Origin: Ascidiaceihabitans sp039975415
GTDB taxonomy: Bacteria > Pseudomonadota > Alphaproteobacteria > Rhodobacterales > Rhodobacteraceae
Assembly (NCBI RefSeq): GCF_039975415.1
Contig: NZ_JBDWHD010000005.1
Length of the DNA stretch: 64,000 bases
Direction: 5' to 3' (one strand)
In this document: positions 50,249 through 58,304 of the stretch, piece after piece
Layout: the number at the start of each line of letters is the position of its first letter
How positions within the stretch are numbered: the stretch's first letter is position 1
The notes under the pieces: model-generated
Told to the model about the DNA's origin: nothing
Databases searched by the model: none
What the model saw: the letters and a program-made list of their open reading frames with translations, nothing else
Position numbers and translations under genes: made by a program

Positions 50249-51349
50249 ATGCCACCCACTGAAAAACGTCTGCCCGTGACATTGCTGACTGGTTTTCTTG
50301 GAGTTGGGAAAACCACCTTGCTCAACACGATCCTGTCGACCAAGGCAGGTCCCAAGATTGCGGTCGTCGTGAATGAATTTGGTGAGGCGGGGTTGGATCA
50401 TGATCTGATCGAGGCTGTGGATGAAGACGTTGTGCTGATGCAGTCGGGGTGTCTTTGTTGTTCTATTCGCGGTGATCTATCGCGCACCTTGCAAAGCCTG
50501 ATGTTTCGTCGAAAGACGTGGCGCGTCAAATTTGACCGTATCGTAATCGAAACCACAGGCCTTGCGGATCCGGGTCCTATTCTTCAGACTTTTTTAGCGG
50601 ATCACTATTTGGCGTCAAAATTCCGTATCGACGGCGTTGTGACGGTCGTGGATGCTGCAATGGGTCCAGATACATTGGACCGCCAATTCGAGGCCGTTTC
50701 GCAGGTTGCGATGGCAGATTTGCTTGTTCTAAGCAAAACAGACCTTGTGCCAGACGCCGCATCCCAAGCCTTTGAGGCACGACTGAAGACCCTGAACACC
50801 ACCGCAAAAATTTTGCGCACCCAAAATGGTGGGGTGCCCACAGAGGCGCTTTGGGGGCTAAGTGGCATGCACCGTCAAGGCAAAACCGAACCGGTCATGG
50901 ACTGGCTGATGCCGAATACACCCCCCACACCTGATGATCCGTTGAGCAACTTATCGGGTTTCGTTTCTGCCCCGCCTCTTGCGGCGCATTCACACCTACA
51001 TGACGCGCGCATCGGTTCGGCCTCTATCGTGCTGGAACGTCCGATTTCTGCCGATGCCTTTGATCTTTGGCTTGATACGCTGATCAAACTGCGCGGGCCA
51101 GACATCTTGCGCGTCAAAGGCATTGTGCATGTCGAGGGCGTGGATACGCCGTTTGTGTTTCACGGCGTCCAACACCTCTTTGATCCACCTGTGCCATTGC
51201 ACGATTGGCCGGCGGGCAACCAACAGTCCCGGATTGTCGTCATCGCCCGGGACATGACCCGCCCGGAACTGGCCCGCAGTCTTGATATGTTGCGCGCTTG
51301 GCAAACAAATGAAACCGCCGCTTCCCTGGAAAAGGAAATCCAACCATGA
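50249..51349 (+). CDS. COG0523 (CobW-like) GTPase, zinc-starvation type, first copy
   Basis: A 366-residue G3E GTPase: Walker A LLTGFLGVGKTTLL, the metal-binding CxCC in QSGCLCCSIRGD (about residue 69), Walker B-type ETTGLADPGPIL, and the guanine-site SKTD. The C-terminal CobW_C domain starts about residue 240. Relatives (ZNG1/ZigA) hand zinc to client metalloproteins under zinc starvation. This subgroup is used with a Zur box rather than with cobalamin genes, and cob genes are 48 kb away. It overlaps the next gene by four bases. Confidence 0.88.
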   Translation: MPPTEKRLPVTLLTGFLGVGKTTLLNTILSTKAGPKIAVVVNEFGEAGLDHDLIEAVDEDVVLMQSGCLCCSIRGDLSRTLQSLMFRRKTWRVKFDRIVIETTGLADPGPILQTFLADHYLASKFRIDGVVTVVDAAMGPDTLDRQFEAVSQVAMADLLVLSKTDLVPDAASQAFEARLKTLNTTAKILRTQNGGVPTEALWGLSGMHRQGKTEPVMDWLMPNTPPTPDDPLSNLSGFVSAPPLAAHSHLHDARIGSASIVLERPISADAFDLWLDTLIKLRGPDILRVKGIVHVEGVDTPFVFHGVQHLFDPPVPLHDWPAGNQQSRIVVIARDMTRPELARSLDMLRAWQTNETAASLEKEIQP

Positions 51350-52554
51350 CTAAAAAACTACCTGTCACTGTCTTGTCCGGCTTTCTGGGCGCGGGAAAAA
51401 CGACGCTTTTGAACCGGGTTTTGAACAATCGCGATGGCCGGCGTGTTGCGGTGATTGTCAATGATATGTCCGAAGTGAACATCGACGCGGACCTTGTGCG
51501 TGCAGACACGGAACTGAGCCGCACGGATGAAACCCTTGTCGAAATGTCGAACGGGTGCATCTGTTGCACGCTGCGCGATGATCTGTTGGCCGAGGTGCGA
51601 CGTCTGGCGGCCGAGGACCGCTTTGACTATTTGCTTATCGAGTCCACCGGTATCTCTGAACCCTTGCCCGTTGCGGCCACTTTTGATTTTCGGGACGAAG
51701 ACGGGCAAAGCCTGTCCGATGTCTCTAGGCTGGATACGATGGTGACTGTTGTGGACGCTGTGAACCTTTTGCGCGACTATTCCAGCCACGATTTTCTAAG
51801 TGATCGCGGTGAAACTTTGGGCGAAGACGATGAACGCACATTGGTCAATTTGCTGGTGGAACAAATTGAATTTGCCGATGTTGTGGTTCTGAACAAAGTT
51901 GCCGACGCGGAACCCCACCAAGTTGAAGCCGCACGTCAGATCATTCGCAGCTTGAACGCAGATGCGCGTATCATCGAAGCCAATCATTCTGATGTTCCTG
52001 CGGATGCGATTTTGGATACGGGGCTTTTTGACTTTGAAAAGGCCCATGATCACCCGATGTGGGCAAAAGAGCTTTACGGATTTGCCGACCACGTCCCCGA
52101 GACCGAAGAATACGGGGTTGCCTCATTTGTTTACCGTGCCCGCAGACCGTTTGAGCCAGAAAAGATCCTAGAGGTTTTGAACGGCGACCTGCCAGGCGTG
52201 ATCCGTGCCAAAGGGCATTTCTGGATTGCGACGCGTCCGAAATGGGTGGTGGAATTTTCGTTGGCGGGGGCCTTGTCGTCCATCAAGCCCTTGGGAACGT
52301 GGTGGGCTTCTGTGCCAAAAGAAAGCTGGCCGCCGCAAGACAGTGTGCAAAACTACATGACCCAACACTGGCAAGAGCCATGGGGGGACCGTCGACAAGA
52401 ACTTGTGTTCATCGGTGCAGGTATCAATTGGGCGGAGCTGAAAGCGAACCTTGATGGGGCGCTTGTGTCTAAGGATGTGGCGTCATCGCCTGATCGTTTG
52501 CCGGACTTCCCCGATCCCTTTCCCCAATGGCGCATGAATGAGCGGGCAGCATGA
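51346..52554 (+). CDS. COG0523 GTPase, zinc-starvation type, second copy (YciC-like)
   Basis: A 402-residue G3E GTPase, only moderately similar to the preceding one. Walker A VLSGFLGAGKTTLLNRVL, CxCC in NGCICCTLRDDL, STGISEPLPVAATF and the guanine-site NKVD-like VLNKVADAEP are present. The C-terminal domain is longer and contains a conserved WAxRPKW-like stretch (HFWIATRPKWVVEF), seen in YciC/ZagA-type proteins. It is flanked by four-base overlaps on both sides. Two paralogues in one operon suggest two client enzymes. Confidence 0.88.
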   Translation: MTKKLPVTVLSGFLGAGKTTLLNRVLNNRDGRRVAVIVNDMSEVNIDADLVRADTELSRTDETLVEMSNGCICCTLRDDLLAEVRRLAAEDRFDYLLIESTGISEPLPVAATFDFRDEDGQSLSDVSRLDTMVTVVDAVNLLRDYSSHDFLSDRGETLGEDDERTLVNLLVEQIEFADVVVLNKVADAEPHQVEAARQIIRSLNADARIIEANHSDVPADAILDTGLFDFEKAHDHPMWAKELYGFADHVPETEEYGVASFVYRARRPFEPEKILEVLNGDLPGVIRAKGHFWIATRPKWVVEFSLAGALSSIKPLGTWWASVPKESWPPQDSVQNYMTQHWQEPWGDRRQELVFIGAGINWAELKANLDGALVSKDVASSPDRLPDFPDPFPQWRMNERAA

Positions 52555-53186
52555 CATTTTTACAAAAGGTTTTGCCAAACGGCACCGCCGGGATTGGTGT
52601 CGTGCAAAACCCCCAAGACCTGAACATGCTAACCCACCCGGAGTGTGCGGGCGTGATCTGGCAGCGCGACATGCCAAGTCCCTTTCAGGCGTGGATCGAC
52701 GGGTTAGAACCTGATCATTTGCCGTCCACGCGCATGGTCGTGCAAACGCAAGACGTGCGGGCTGCCGTATTGAACGCCTGCTGTGATGCTGGCATGGAAA
52801 ATTCTGCGCATCGTCAACACCTTATCAATGACATCGCAGGGCTAGTGCACCGGTTCCGCGATATAATGGACGTCAGTTACATGCGCTTGCGTTTGGACCG
52901 TGTCACGACCAATGCCTGCCGCAAGTTCCATGTTGATGCCATCACGGCGCGGCTGGTGTGCACTTACCGCGGCACCGGCACGCAATATGGCACCTCTAGG
53001 GAACACGCAGACCCTGACGTTATTCACACGGTTCCAACCGGTGCACCGATCCTGTTGCGTGGCGCGTTATGGCCGCAGCAAACACCCACAGGGGTGTTGC
53101 ACCGCTCGCCTCCGATTGAAGGGTCAGGCGAGACGCGGCTGGTTCTGGTTCTTGACCCAATCTTTGACCTAGAGGATGAGATGTGA
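52551..53186 (+). CDS. DUF1826 family protein
   Basis: A 211-residue cytosolic protein of the DUF1826 family, often encoded with COG0523 in zinc-limitation regulons. Its fold resembles iron/2-oxoglutarate-type beta barrels only loosely; the conserved parts seen are RKFHVDAITARLVCTYRGTGTQY (His and Asp) and TGVLHRSPPIEGSGETRLVLVLD (His and Arg). A HxD...H arrangement could bind metal. Function is not established. The operon appears to end here. Confidence 0.85.
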   Translation: MTFLQKVLPNGTAGIGVVQNPQDLNMLTHPECAGVIWQRDMPSPFQAWIDGLEPDHLPSTRMVVQTQDVRAAVLNACCDAGMENSAHRQHLINDIAGLVHRFRDIMDVSYMRLRLDRVTTNACRKFHVDAITARLVCTYRGTGTQYGTSREHADPDVIHTVPTGAPILLRGALWPQQTPTGVLHRSPPIEGSGETRLVLVLDPIFDLEDEM

Positions 53187-53391
53187 GCGCTGTGTGCAGC
53201 GTCCATATCGCAACACCACGACCGCCAAGCATTTGCTTTCCGGTGCGAAAAGAGGCTGAGTAAGAATGCGGTGATCGCTTTGTTGAACACTGAATAGCAA
53301 AACGCGAGGGGCCAAAGCCCAACCCAGTTCAACCCAGTGACAAAACGATCCAAACGCTTTCTTTGAATGGGCGAGTGTGATGTGGACGATG
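53187..53391. other. Non-coding stretch after the zinc operon
   Basis: No real gene is recognisable. The frames on both strands are short and of unusual composition. It adjoins the decayed nitrogen-assimilation genes and may be part of the same decay, or hold debris of an insertion. Confidence 0.4.
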
Positions 53392-53640
53392 TCACGGCTG
53401 CGCGTATAATTTTCGGATTTGTTCAGCAAAGCGCCCGGCCACAACCGAAAGCGAGCGGCCTTTAAGTTGCGACAGATGCACAAACGTTGGTGCCTGATCC
53501 CGAGATGACAAAGCGCGATAGTCCAGCTTTTGTGACGACGGTTTGCCGCATGTGGCGATTTCGAAACCGATTGTGTCAGCACCCTGCATGATTGTCCCGG
53601 CGGCATTGGCAGGAATTTCAATTGAAGTGCGCAAAGGACC
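53392..53640 (-). pseudogene. C-terminal fragment of a LysR-type regulator (tentative)
   Basis: About 83 codons resembling the effector-domain end of a LysR regulator (LRTSIEIPANAAGTIMQGADTIGF ... and the terminal GRSLSVVAGRFAEQIRKLY), read from the minus strand. The N-terminal DNA-binding half is absent. It is truncated exactly where the cyanase fragment on the other strand begins, so a single deletion removed both 5' halves. Family call is by overall pattern only and is uncertain. Confidence 0.4.
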
Positions 53641-53858
53641 CGACACCGGCAATGCCCAACGATCCATGTATTTACCGTTTCTATGAAATTGTTGGCGTAT
53701 ATGCCCCGACCCTTAAGGCGCTGATTGAAGAAGAATTTGGCAATGGAATTATGTCGGCTATTGATTTCGAGATGTCCGTGGCACGGGTCAAACATGACAA
53801 AGGCGCTCGGGTGAAGATTGAACTGTCTGGGAAATACCTTGCATATAATGCGTGGTGA
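53641..53858 (+). pseudogene. cynS: C-terminal half of cyanase
   Basis: Cyanase turns cyanate and bicarbonate into ammonia and CO2. Intact enzymes have about 147-156 residues; here only the last ~70 remain: DPCIYRFYEIVGVYAPTLKALI (catalytic Arg in YRFYE region), EEFGNGIMSAIDFEMSVAR (catalytic Glu and Ser) and the terminal VKIELSGKYLAYNAW. The helical N-terminal domain and the promoter are gone. The fragment joins directly to the LysR-like fragment. The frame itself is intact, so the deletion may be recent. Confidence 0.88.
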
Positions 53859-54605
53859 TCTGGTGACGGAACAGACAGACAACGGGTTCACGCAGGACCC
53901 AATTGCCTGCCTGATGTCGGCGTTGACAAAGCTGGACCTGACCGTGCGCAATGAAATCGCGACGGGTCTGGATCAGTTCTTGCTGCGCCACCTTGGGTTT
54001 TTCAATGTCGAACCCGCAAGCCGAGGGTATATGATCCGTCTGCGCCTGCCTGCCTGCCAGATGCGTGGCGATCAGATGCAGGCGATGGCTGAGATTGCCG
54101 ACACCTATGGCCCAAGCCATGCCCATGTGACAACGCGCGGAAACCTTCAGGTGCGTGAAATCGCACCCAAAGATGTGCTGAACGTGATGGATGCGCTGAC
54201 CGAAGCGGGACTGTCGTGCCAAGGGTCCGGCGCGGATTCCGAACGCAATCTGACGACTTCCCCCGCAGCGGGGTTTGATCCGGTCGAATTGATCAACCTT
54301 GCCCCGCACACCCGCCGTAATGACATCGCGTTCCAAGCCGTCAAAGTGGGTAAAGACGCGCCGGTTGATCCGGGGATTTACTGCCGTATCGGGCTGGAGG
54401 GTATTTCGGGGCACCGCGACCTCACATGCGAAACCGGGATGGTGTGCACCCACAATCTGATGCACGTTTCGAATACGCAGGGATTGCGCTGGAAACGGGG
54501 CGTCTGTCTTGTGATCAAATGCGCAGTTTGGGGCGGATCGCGATGGTGCATGGCCGCAACGACATCCGGTTGACCGTCTGGCAAACGGTTCTGATCCCGC
54601 ATCTG
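53851..54605 (+). pseudogene. nirA: NirA-type ferredoxin-nitrite/sulfite reductase remnant
   Basis: Pieces of a siroheme nitrite reductase of the NirA family in order: ATGLDQFLLRHLGFFNVEPAS, MIRLRLPACQMRGDQMQAMA, HVTTRGNLQVREIAPKD, GSGADSERNLTTSPAAGFDP, then NDIAFQAVKVGK ... GIYCRIGLEGISGHRDLT, and after a frame change HPQSDARFEYAGIALETGRLS and RNDIRLTVWQTVLIPHL. Segments between these are missing relative to family members: after PHTRR, after ETGMVCT, and the whole C-terminal part with the [4Fe-4S]/siroheme cysteines. The gene cannot make an active enzyme. Its ATG overlaps the cyanase stop. Confidence 0.85.
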
Positions 54606-55314
54606 ACAGACCTAACCGCACAAAGCCTGATCGACGGGTCGCGCACGCTACAACCCCGCCTTTATTCGATTTCCTCTAGCCCCCAGAAACACCCCGACGA
54701 GGTGCCTTTGACGATCGGCGAAATGCATTAAACCCACAACGGGCGCAAAGGCAAAGGCGTGACATCGACCTATCTGGCCGGTCGTCTGCAAGTGGGTGGC
54801 GCCGTGGGCGTTTATGTGCACAAAGCCCCCCATTTTCACCTGCTGGATGATGATACTGTCCCTTTGATCATGATCATGATCATGATCGGGCCGGGCACTG
54901 GCATCGCACCGTTTCACGCGTTTCTGCAAAGATCGTGAGGCCCGTGGTGTGACCGCAGAAAACTGGTTGTTCTTCGGTGATCAACACGCAGCCAATGACT
55001 ACTTTTACAAAGACGCGCTAGAGGCCTGGGACGCGAACGGTCACCTTAATACACTCAGCTTGGCGTGGTCGCGTGACACTGATCACAAATGTTATGTGCA
55101 ACATTTGATCGAACTGGATGGTGCCGCTTTTTTCGCATGGCTTGACCGCGGGGCGGCGATTTACGTCTGCGGTGATGCACTTCGGATGGCGGCCGACGTT
55201 GATGCCGCGATCCACCGTGTTGTCGCAGAATACGAGAAACTGGACGCAGATGCGGCAAAGGCTTATTTAGACGCGTTGCGAAAAGCACATCGTTATCAAA
55301 GAGATGTGTATTGA
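54606..55314 (+). pseudogene. CysJ-type FAD/NAD(P)H reductase remnant
   Basis: C-terminal two thirds of a sulfite-reductase-flavoprotein-like reductase: LQPRLYSISSSPQKHPDEVP (FAD site), GPGTGIAPFHAFLQ (NADPH phosphate site), NWLFFGDQHAANDYFYKD, and the terminal YLDALRKAHRYQRDVY. It is broken by a TAA stop at 54729-54731, a one-base insertion in the A-run at 54928-54930 (without it the frame reads LQDREARGVTAENW) and a GATCAT expansion. The flavodoxin domain is missing. It is joined directly to the nirA remnant. Confidence 0.87.
54866..54887 (+). repeat. GATCAT hexamer expansion in the reductase pseudogene
   Basis: Three GATCAT units plus GATC in a row. Relatives have a single Ile-Met (PLIMIGPGTG) here; this copy reads PLIMIMIMIMIG. 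It is an in-frame expansion inside a dead gene. Confidence 0.85.
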
Positions 55315-55335
55315 TGTGCAAAACGGTGGTGGTCT

Positions 55336-57393
55336 TTATGTCGGGCGGTCCGGCTTTGCAGAGCCAAACGCACGCCGCGCGATTTTTTTCAAACGCGCAA
55401 AGCGGATTTCGCGATCTAGGCTTTTGTTGCGGGGCATACGGTTCCAGTCCATCAATATTTGGGTCTTCTGTAGAAATTGAACAGAGGGATCGTCTTGATC
55501 GATAAAATCATACCCTGACCAGAAGGCTTGCGTAATGTCGGGGGGAACAATCTGGCCGTTTGGGATTTGATCCACGTCCCCAACCATCTGCACATAACTT
55601 AAAAGGACCCGTGCGATGTCATAGGCCACGGGGGCATAGCTGATGCCCAGAAAATCCATTGCATAGGTTTTTTGCCCCGCAATCATCAAATTGTGGATGT
55701 TCAGGTCGCCGTGCTTTGCTGCAATTTTTGTCGTGTGTCCCGAAGCAGCAGGCACATGGTCCTGAAGCTGCATTGCCAATTCAATAAAGCGTTTCTTTCC
55801 GTCTATGTTTCTTTCCCCACGCTCCAGCTGACCGGCCAAGTGCAACACATGTTGGGCCATAAACTTGGGCTGAAATGTTCTTTCCTCCTGAAACGTGCCT
55901 TTGTGATAGGCGGCCAGCCATGCCCCTACTTTTTTCAGGGCCGCGGTGTGGTCTTCTTGTTCGCGACACAAAGACAGAACTGTGTCTCCGGGGATGTATT
56001 CCATCACGTAGGATTGGCGGGATGCGTCTTGCACCAATATTTTTGGGACACCTGCAACGGGGGATGTTTCAAGTGCGGTTTGGGCAAGATTATGCGCTGT
56101 CAGAATGTCTGAAAATGCAGCCTCGTCCATTGGGCGGGCCGCGTGTTTCAGCATCAAGGTTTTAGCGTTCGTGGCATCGTAGCGCTGCAATATATGCAAC
56201 CTGTTTGGATCGTTTTTCAACCATTCCTGAGTGCATTTGTAAGGTGTCGCATCTTGTCCGATACGCGGTGTCAGTACCTCAAAGCTGTGTCGTGCCGCGC
56301 GTCGCAGTTTTTCGCCGTCGCCGTTCTTGTCACTTGGATGATCTGCCTGTTTCAAAGCGATTTGTAATCCTTGTTTGTTCCCGATGCCCTGGTTGTGTTC
56401 GAACACCCGCCAATTTTTTGGCGTCGTTTTGTAAGACGCATCGAATTGCTTGAAGTAGTTGGTTGTTAACGCGCCATATGGAAGCAGTTTAACATCCAAC
56501 GCGCCGCGTTTTTCAAACAAAAGCGTCGTCAGTGCACCGGGGCCAGAAAGCCAGAAAATCCCACGCACTCTGGCGTCTTTGATGTTGCGCAAAACCTGAT
56601 CCAGATACATTTCAATGAACGGGGATTTCGCGGGGGCCGCCATAAAGCCGTTGATTGCAGCGCAGTTCGGGTATCTGGTCATGGACGCGGCCCATGTGTC
56701 GCCGACCTCTTGGCCCGCAAAACCGGCTGCTGCAAATTGCGGGTAGCTGTCCGCATCGCAATACAGCCCACCGTCTTGCGCCAGCCGATACAGCCGAAAT
56801 ACATCTGATCGAAGTGCCGGATGATCCAGCGCCGCGAATTCCGACGCTGCAGAGGCCCCGAAATATTCCCGAATATAGGCGGCGGCGGATACATCCGAAT
56901 ACAAGTGATGAGTTTTTGAACAGCCTCGCCATTCCTGAATGGCGCCCGCGACATCTGCGGGGGGCGCGTCTTGGTCCCAGAATTGAAAAACGTCCGCCCC
57001 CTTTGCCGCGCTGGCGCCAGCTTTCGACGTATGCGCACCATGCTGACAGTAGACGGCCCATCCCATGGCCTCGAAACGTGTCATTGGGTGCGCGTCTGCA
57101 TCCCTTGAAATCGCAACCAACTCTGTTGGTGCGGTGTTTTGTAGATCTTGCAAAATGGCCGCGAACAAACGGGGTTGGGCACCGGATGTGAATTTTCCAA
57201 ACGCGGATAAGCTGGTCCAGTCGGAAAGACCATGGTCAGAAAGAACCCAGTCCAGAATTTGGAAAGGCACACCCGCGACATCAACGGTGCTGCGGTCCAG
57301 TTTTTGCAAATAGTCGTCGAGGCGTTGGAAATCCGTGTTGGCGACAAAACTGCGTATCTTGGTCCGCTTTGAGGACGTCAGCTTTTTGGTCAT
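55336..57393 (-). CDS. Fused capsular-type glycosyltransferase and aminoglycoside-phosphotransferase-like kinase
   Basis: A 685-residue two-domain protein. Residues about 90-370 form a glycosyltransferase of the Gly_transf_sug/OCH1-like type (SDVFRLYRLAQDGGLYCDADSYP: Asp ending the conserved SD.R...L...GG.Y.D.D motif). Residues about 430-680 are an APH/choline-kinase fold: MLKHA (ATP lysine), VMEYIPGDTVLSLC hinge, catalytic loop AAKHGDLNIHNLMI (HGDxxxxN) and YAMDFLG (the metal-binding Asp of the DFG-like position). Fusion of a transferase and a small-molecule kinase suggests a glycan carrying a phosphorylated sugar or choline-like unit. ATG 57393 with GGAG upstream is preferred over two earlier starts. 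It is isolated, without other glycan genes. Confidence 0.82.
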   Translation of the reverse strand: MTKKLTSSKRTKIRSFVANTDFQRLDDYLQKLDRSTVDVAGVPFQILDWVLSDHGLSDWTSLSAFGKFTSGAQPRLFAAILQDLQNTAPTELVAISRDADAHPMTRFEAMGWAVYCQHGAHTSKAGASAAKGADVFQFWDQDAPPADVAGAIQEWRGCSKTHHLYSDVSAAAYIREYFGASAASEFAALDHPALRSDVFRLYRLAQDGGLYCDADSYPQFAAAGFAGQEVGDTWAASMTRYPNCAAINGFMAAPAKSPFIEMYLDQVLRNIKDARVRGIFWLSGPGALTTLLFEKRGALDVKLLPYGALTTNYFKQFDASYKTTPKNWRVFEHNQGIGNKQGLQIALKQADHPSDKNGDGEKLRRAARHSFEVLTPRIGQDATPYKCTQEWLKNDPNRLHILQRYDATNAKTLMLKHAARPMDEAAFSDILTAHNLAQTALETSPVAGVPKILVQDASRQSYVMEYIPGDTVLSLCREQEDHTAALKKVGAWLAAYHKGTFQEERTFQPKFMAQHVLHLAGQLERGERNIDGKKRFIELAMQLQDHVPAASGHTTKIAAKHGDLNIHNLMIAGQKTYAMDFLGISYAPVAYDIARVLLSYVQMVGDVDQIPNGQIVPPDITQAFWSGYDFIDQDDPSVQFLQKTQILMDWNRMPRNKSLDREIRFARLKKIARRAFGSAKPDRPT

Positions 57394-57477
57394 CTCGGTC
57401 TCCATTTCCACTGAGCCTAAGGCATAAAGGGCGGCATGGAAAACCTGTTTTCAAATGTGACCAAAAGGGTTCTGAGC

Positions 57478-57897
57478 CTAGGGCAGGGCGTTCGACGGTG
57501 CTGTTCCAACAAAGGCTGTGGCTTCGATTTCCAGCAAGGCATCATCTTCGACCAATCCCGCCACAACCAACATCGACATGGCCGGGAAATGTCTACCAAG
57601 GACGCGGCGGTAGACGTCGCCGACTTCGCGTTGCCGTGCAGCGTATTCTGCTTTGTCGATCACAAACCACGTCAACCGCGTGATGTCTGTCACCGATCCG
57701 CCTGCAGCTTCCACGATGGCCACAATATTGCGCAGGGCCTGTTCCATCTGGCCGATAAAATCATGTGACGCGAATTGCTTTTCGGCGGTCCAACCGATCT
57801 GGCCACCGATATACAACGTGCCATCGCGTGCCAGCATGCCGTTTGCATAGCCTTTGGCCGGCGCCCAGCCTTCGGGGTGAATGTTTTTGGCAGTCAT
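57478..57897 (-). CDS. RidA (YjgF/YER057c/UK114) family protein
   Basis: A 139-residue enamine/imine deaminase fold protein, last gene of the CoA-aromatic operon. Landmarks are MLARDGTLYIGGQIGWT, MEQALRNIVAIVEAAGGSVTDITRL, and the catalytic-type arginine near RVLGRHFPAMSMLVVAGLVEDDALLEIEATAF. Within this pathway it is a good candidate for hydrolysing an aminated ring-cleavage or reduction product. Start is ATG 57897, overlapping the thioesterase stop by four bases. Confidence 0.93.
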   Translation of the reverse strand: MTAKNIHPEGWAPAKGYANGMLARDGTLYIGGQIGWTAEKQFASHDFIGQMEQALRNIVAIVEAAGGSVTDITRLTWFVIDKAEYAARQREVGDVYRRVLGRHFPAMSMLVVAGLVEDDALLEIEATAFVGTAPSNALP

Positions 57898-58298
57898 GTT
57901 GTGCTCCGGATATAGGGGGTAAATGCCGCGCGTGTTGTGGTGGGCCAAGGTGTGGGCTGTCCATCTTTGGTGATGTGGACAAGGGTCGATGTGCCCTCAA
58001 AGCGTAATCTGTCGCTGGCTGTTGCGCGACATTCGAACGTCACGCTGGTGGTGCCCAGACGGTGTATTTGCAGGGCCAGTTCCAGATGATCGCCATGTCT
58101 GCTGGGGGCGGGAAAAGTCACATCGATCTGGACAGTGGGCACAGCATAGGCACCATGCAGCGTTTCAAAGGGATATCCGACATGGTCGAAGAAGGTTTCG
58201 ATCAGATCATTTATCATCTCGAAGTAGCGCGGATAAAACACCAGTCCGGCGGGATCACAGTGCTTGAAAAGCACTTTTTGAGGGATGGAGAACACCAT
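57894..58298 (-). CDS. Acyl-CoA thioesterase (4-hydroxybenzoyl-CoA thioesterase family)
   Basis: A 134-residue hotdog-fold thioesterase. KHCDPAGLVFYPRYFEMINDLIE carries the catalytic aspartate of the 4HBT-I group, followed by VQIDVTFPAPSRHGDHLEL and FECRATASDRLRFEGTST. It probably removes CoA from a pathway intermediate or dead-end thioester. Six bases after the ligase gene and overlapping ridA. Confidence 0.92.
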   Translation of the reverse strand: MVFSIPQKVLFKHCDPAGLVFYPRYFEMINDLIETFFDHVGYPFETLHGAYAVPTVQIDVTFPAPSRHGDHLELALQIHRLGTTSVTFECRATASDRLRFEGTSTLVHITKDGQPTPWPTTTRAAFTPYIRSTT

Positions 58299-58304
58299 GA
58301 AAAA

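Noticed and set aside
50249..52554. Cobalamin CobW assignment for the COG0523 pair
   Set aside because: There are no cob genes nearby and the Zur-like box plus DUF1826 point to zinc instead.
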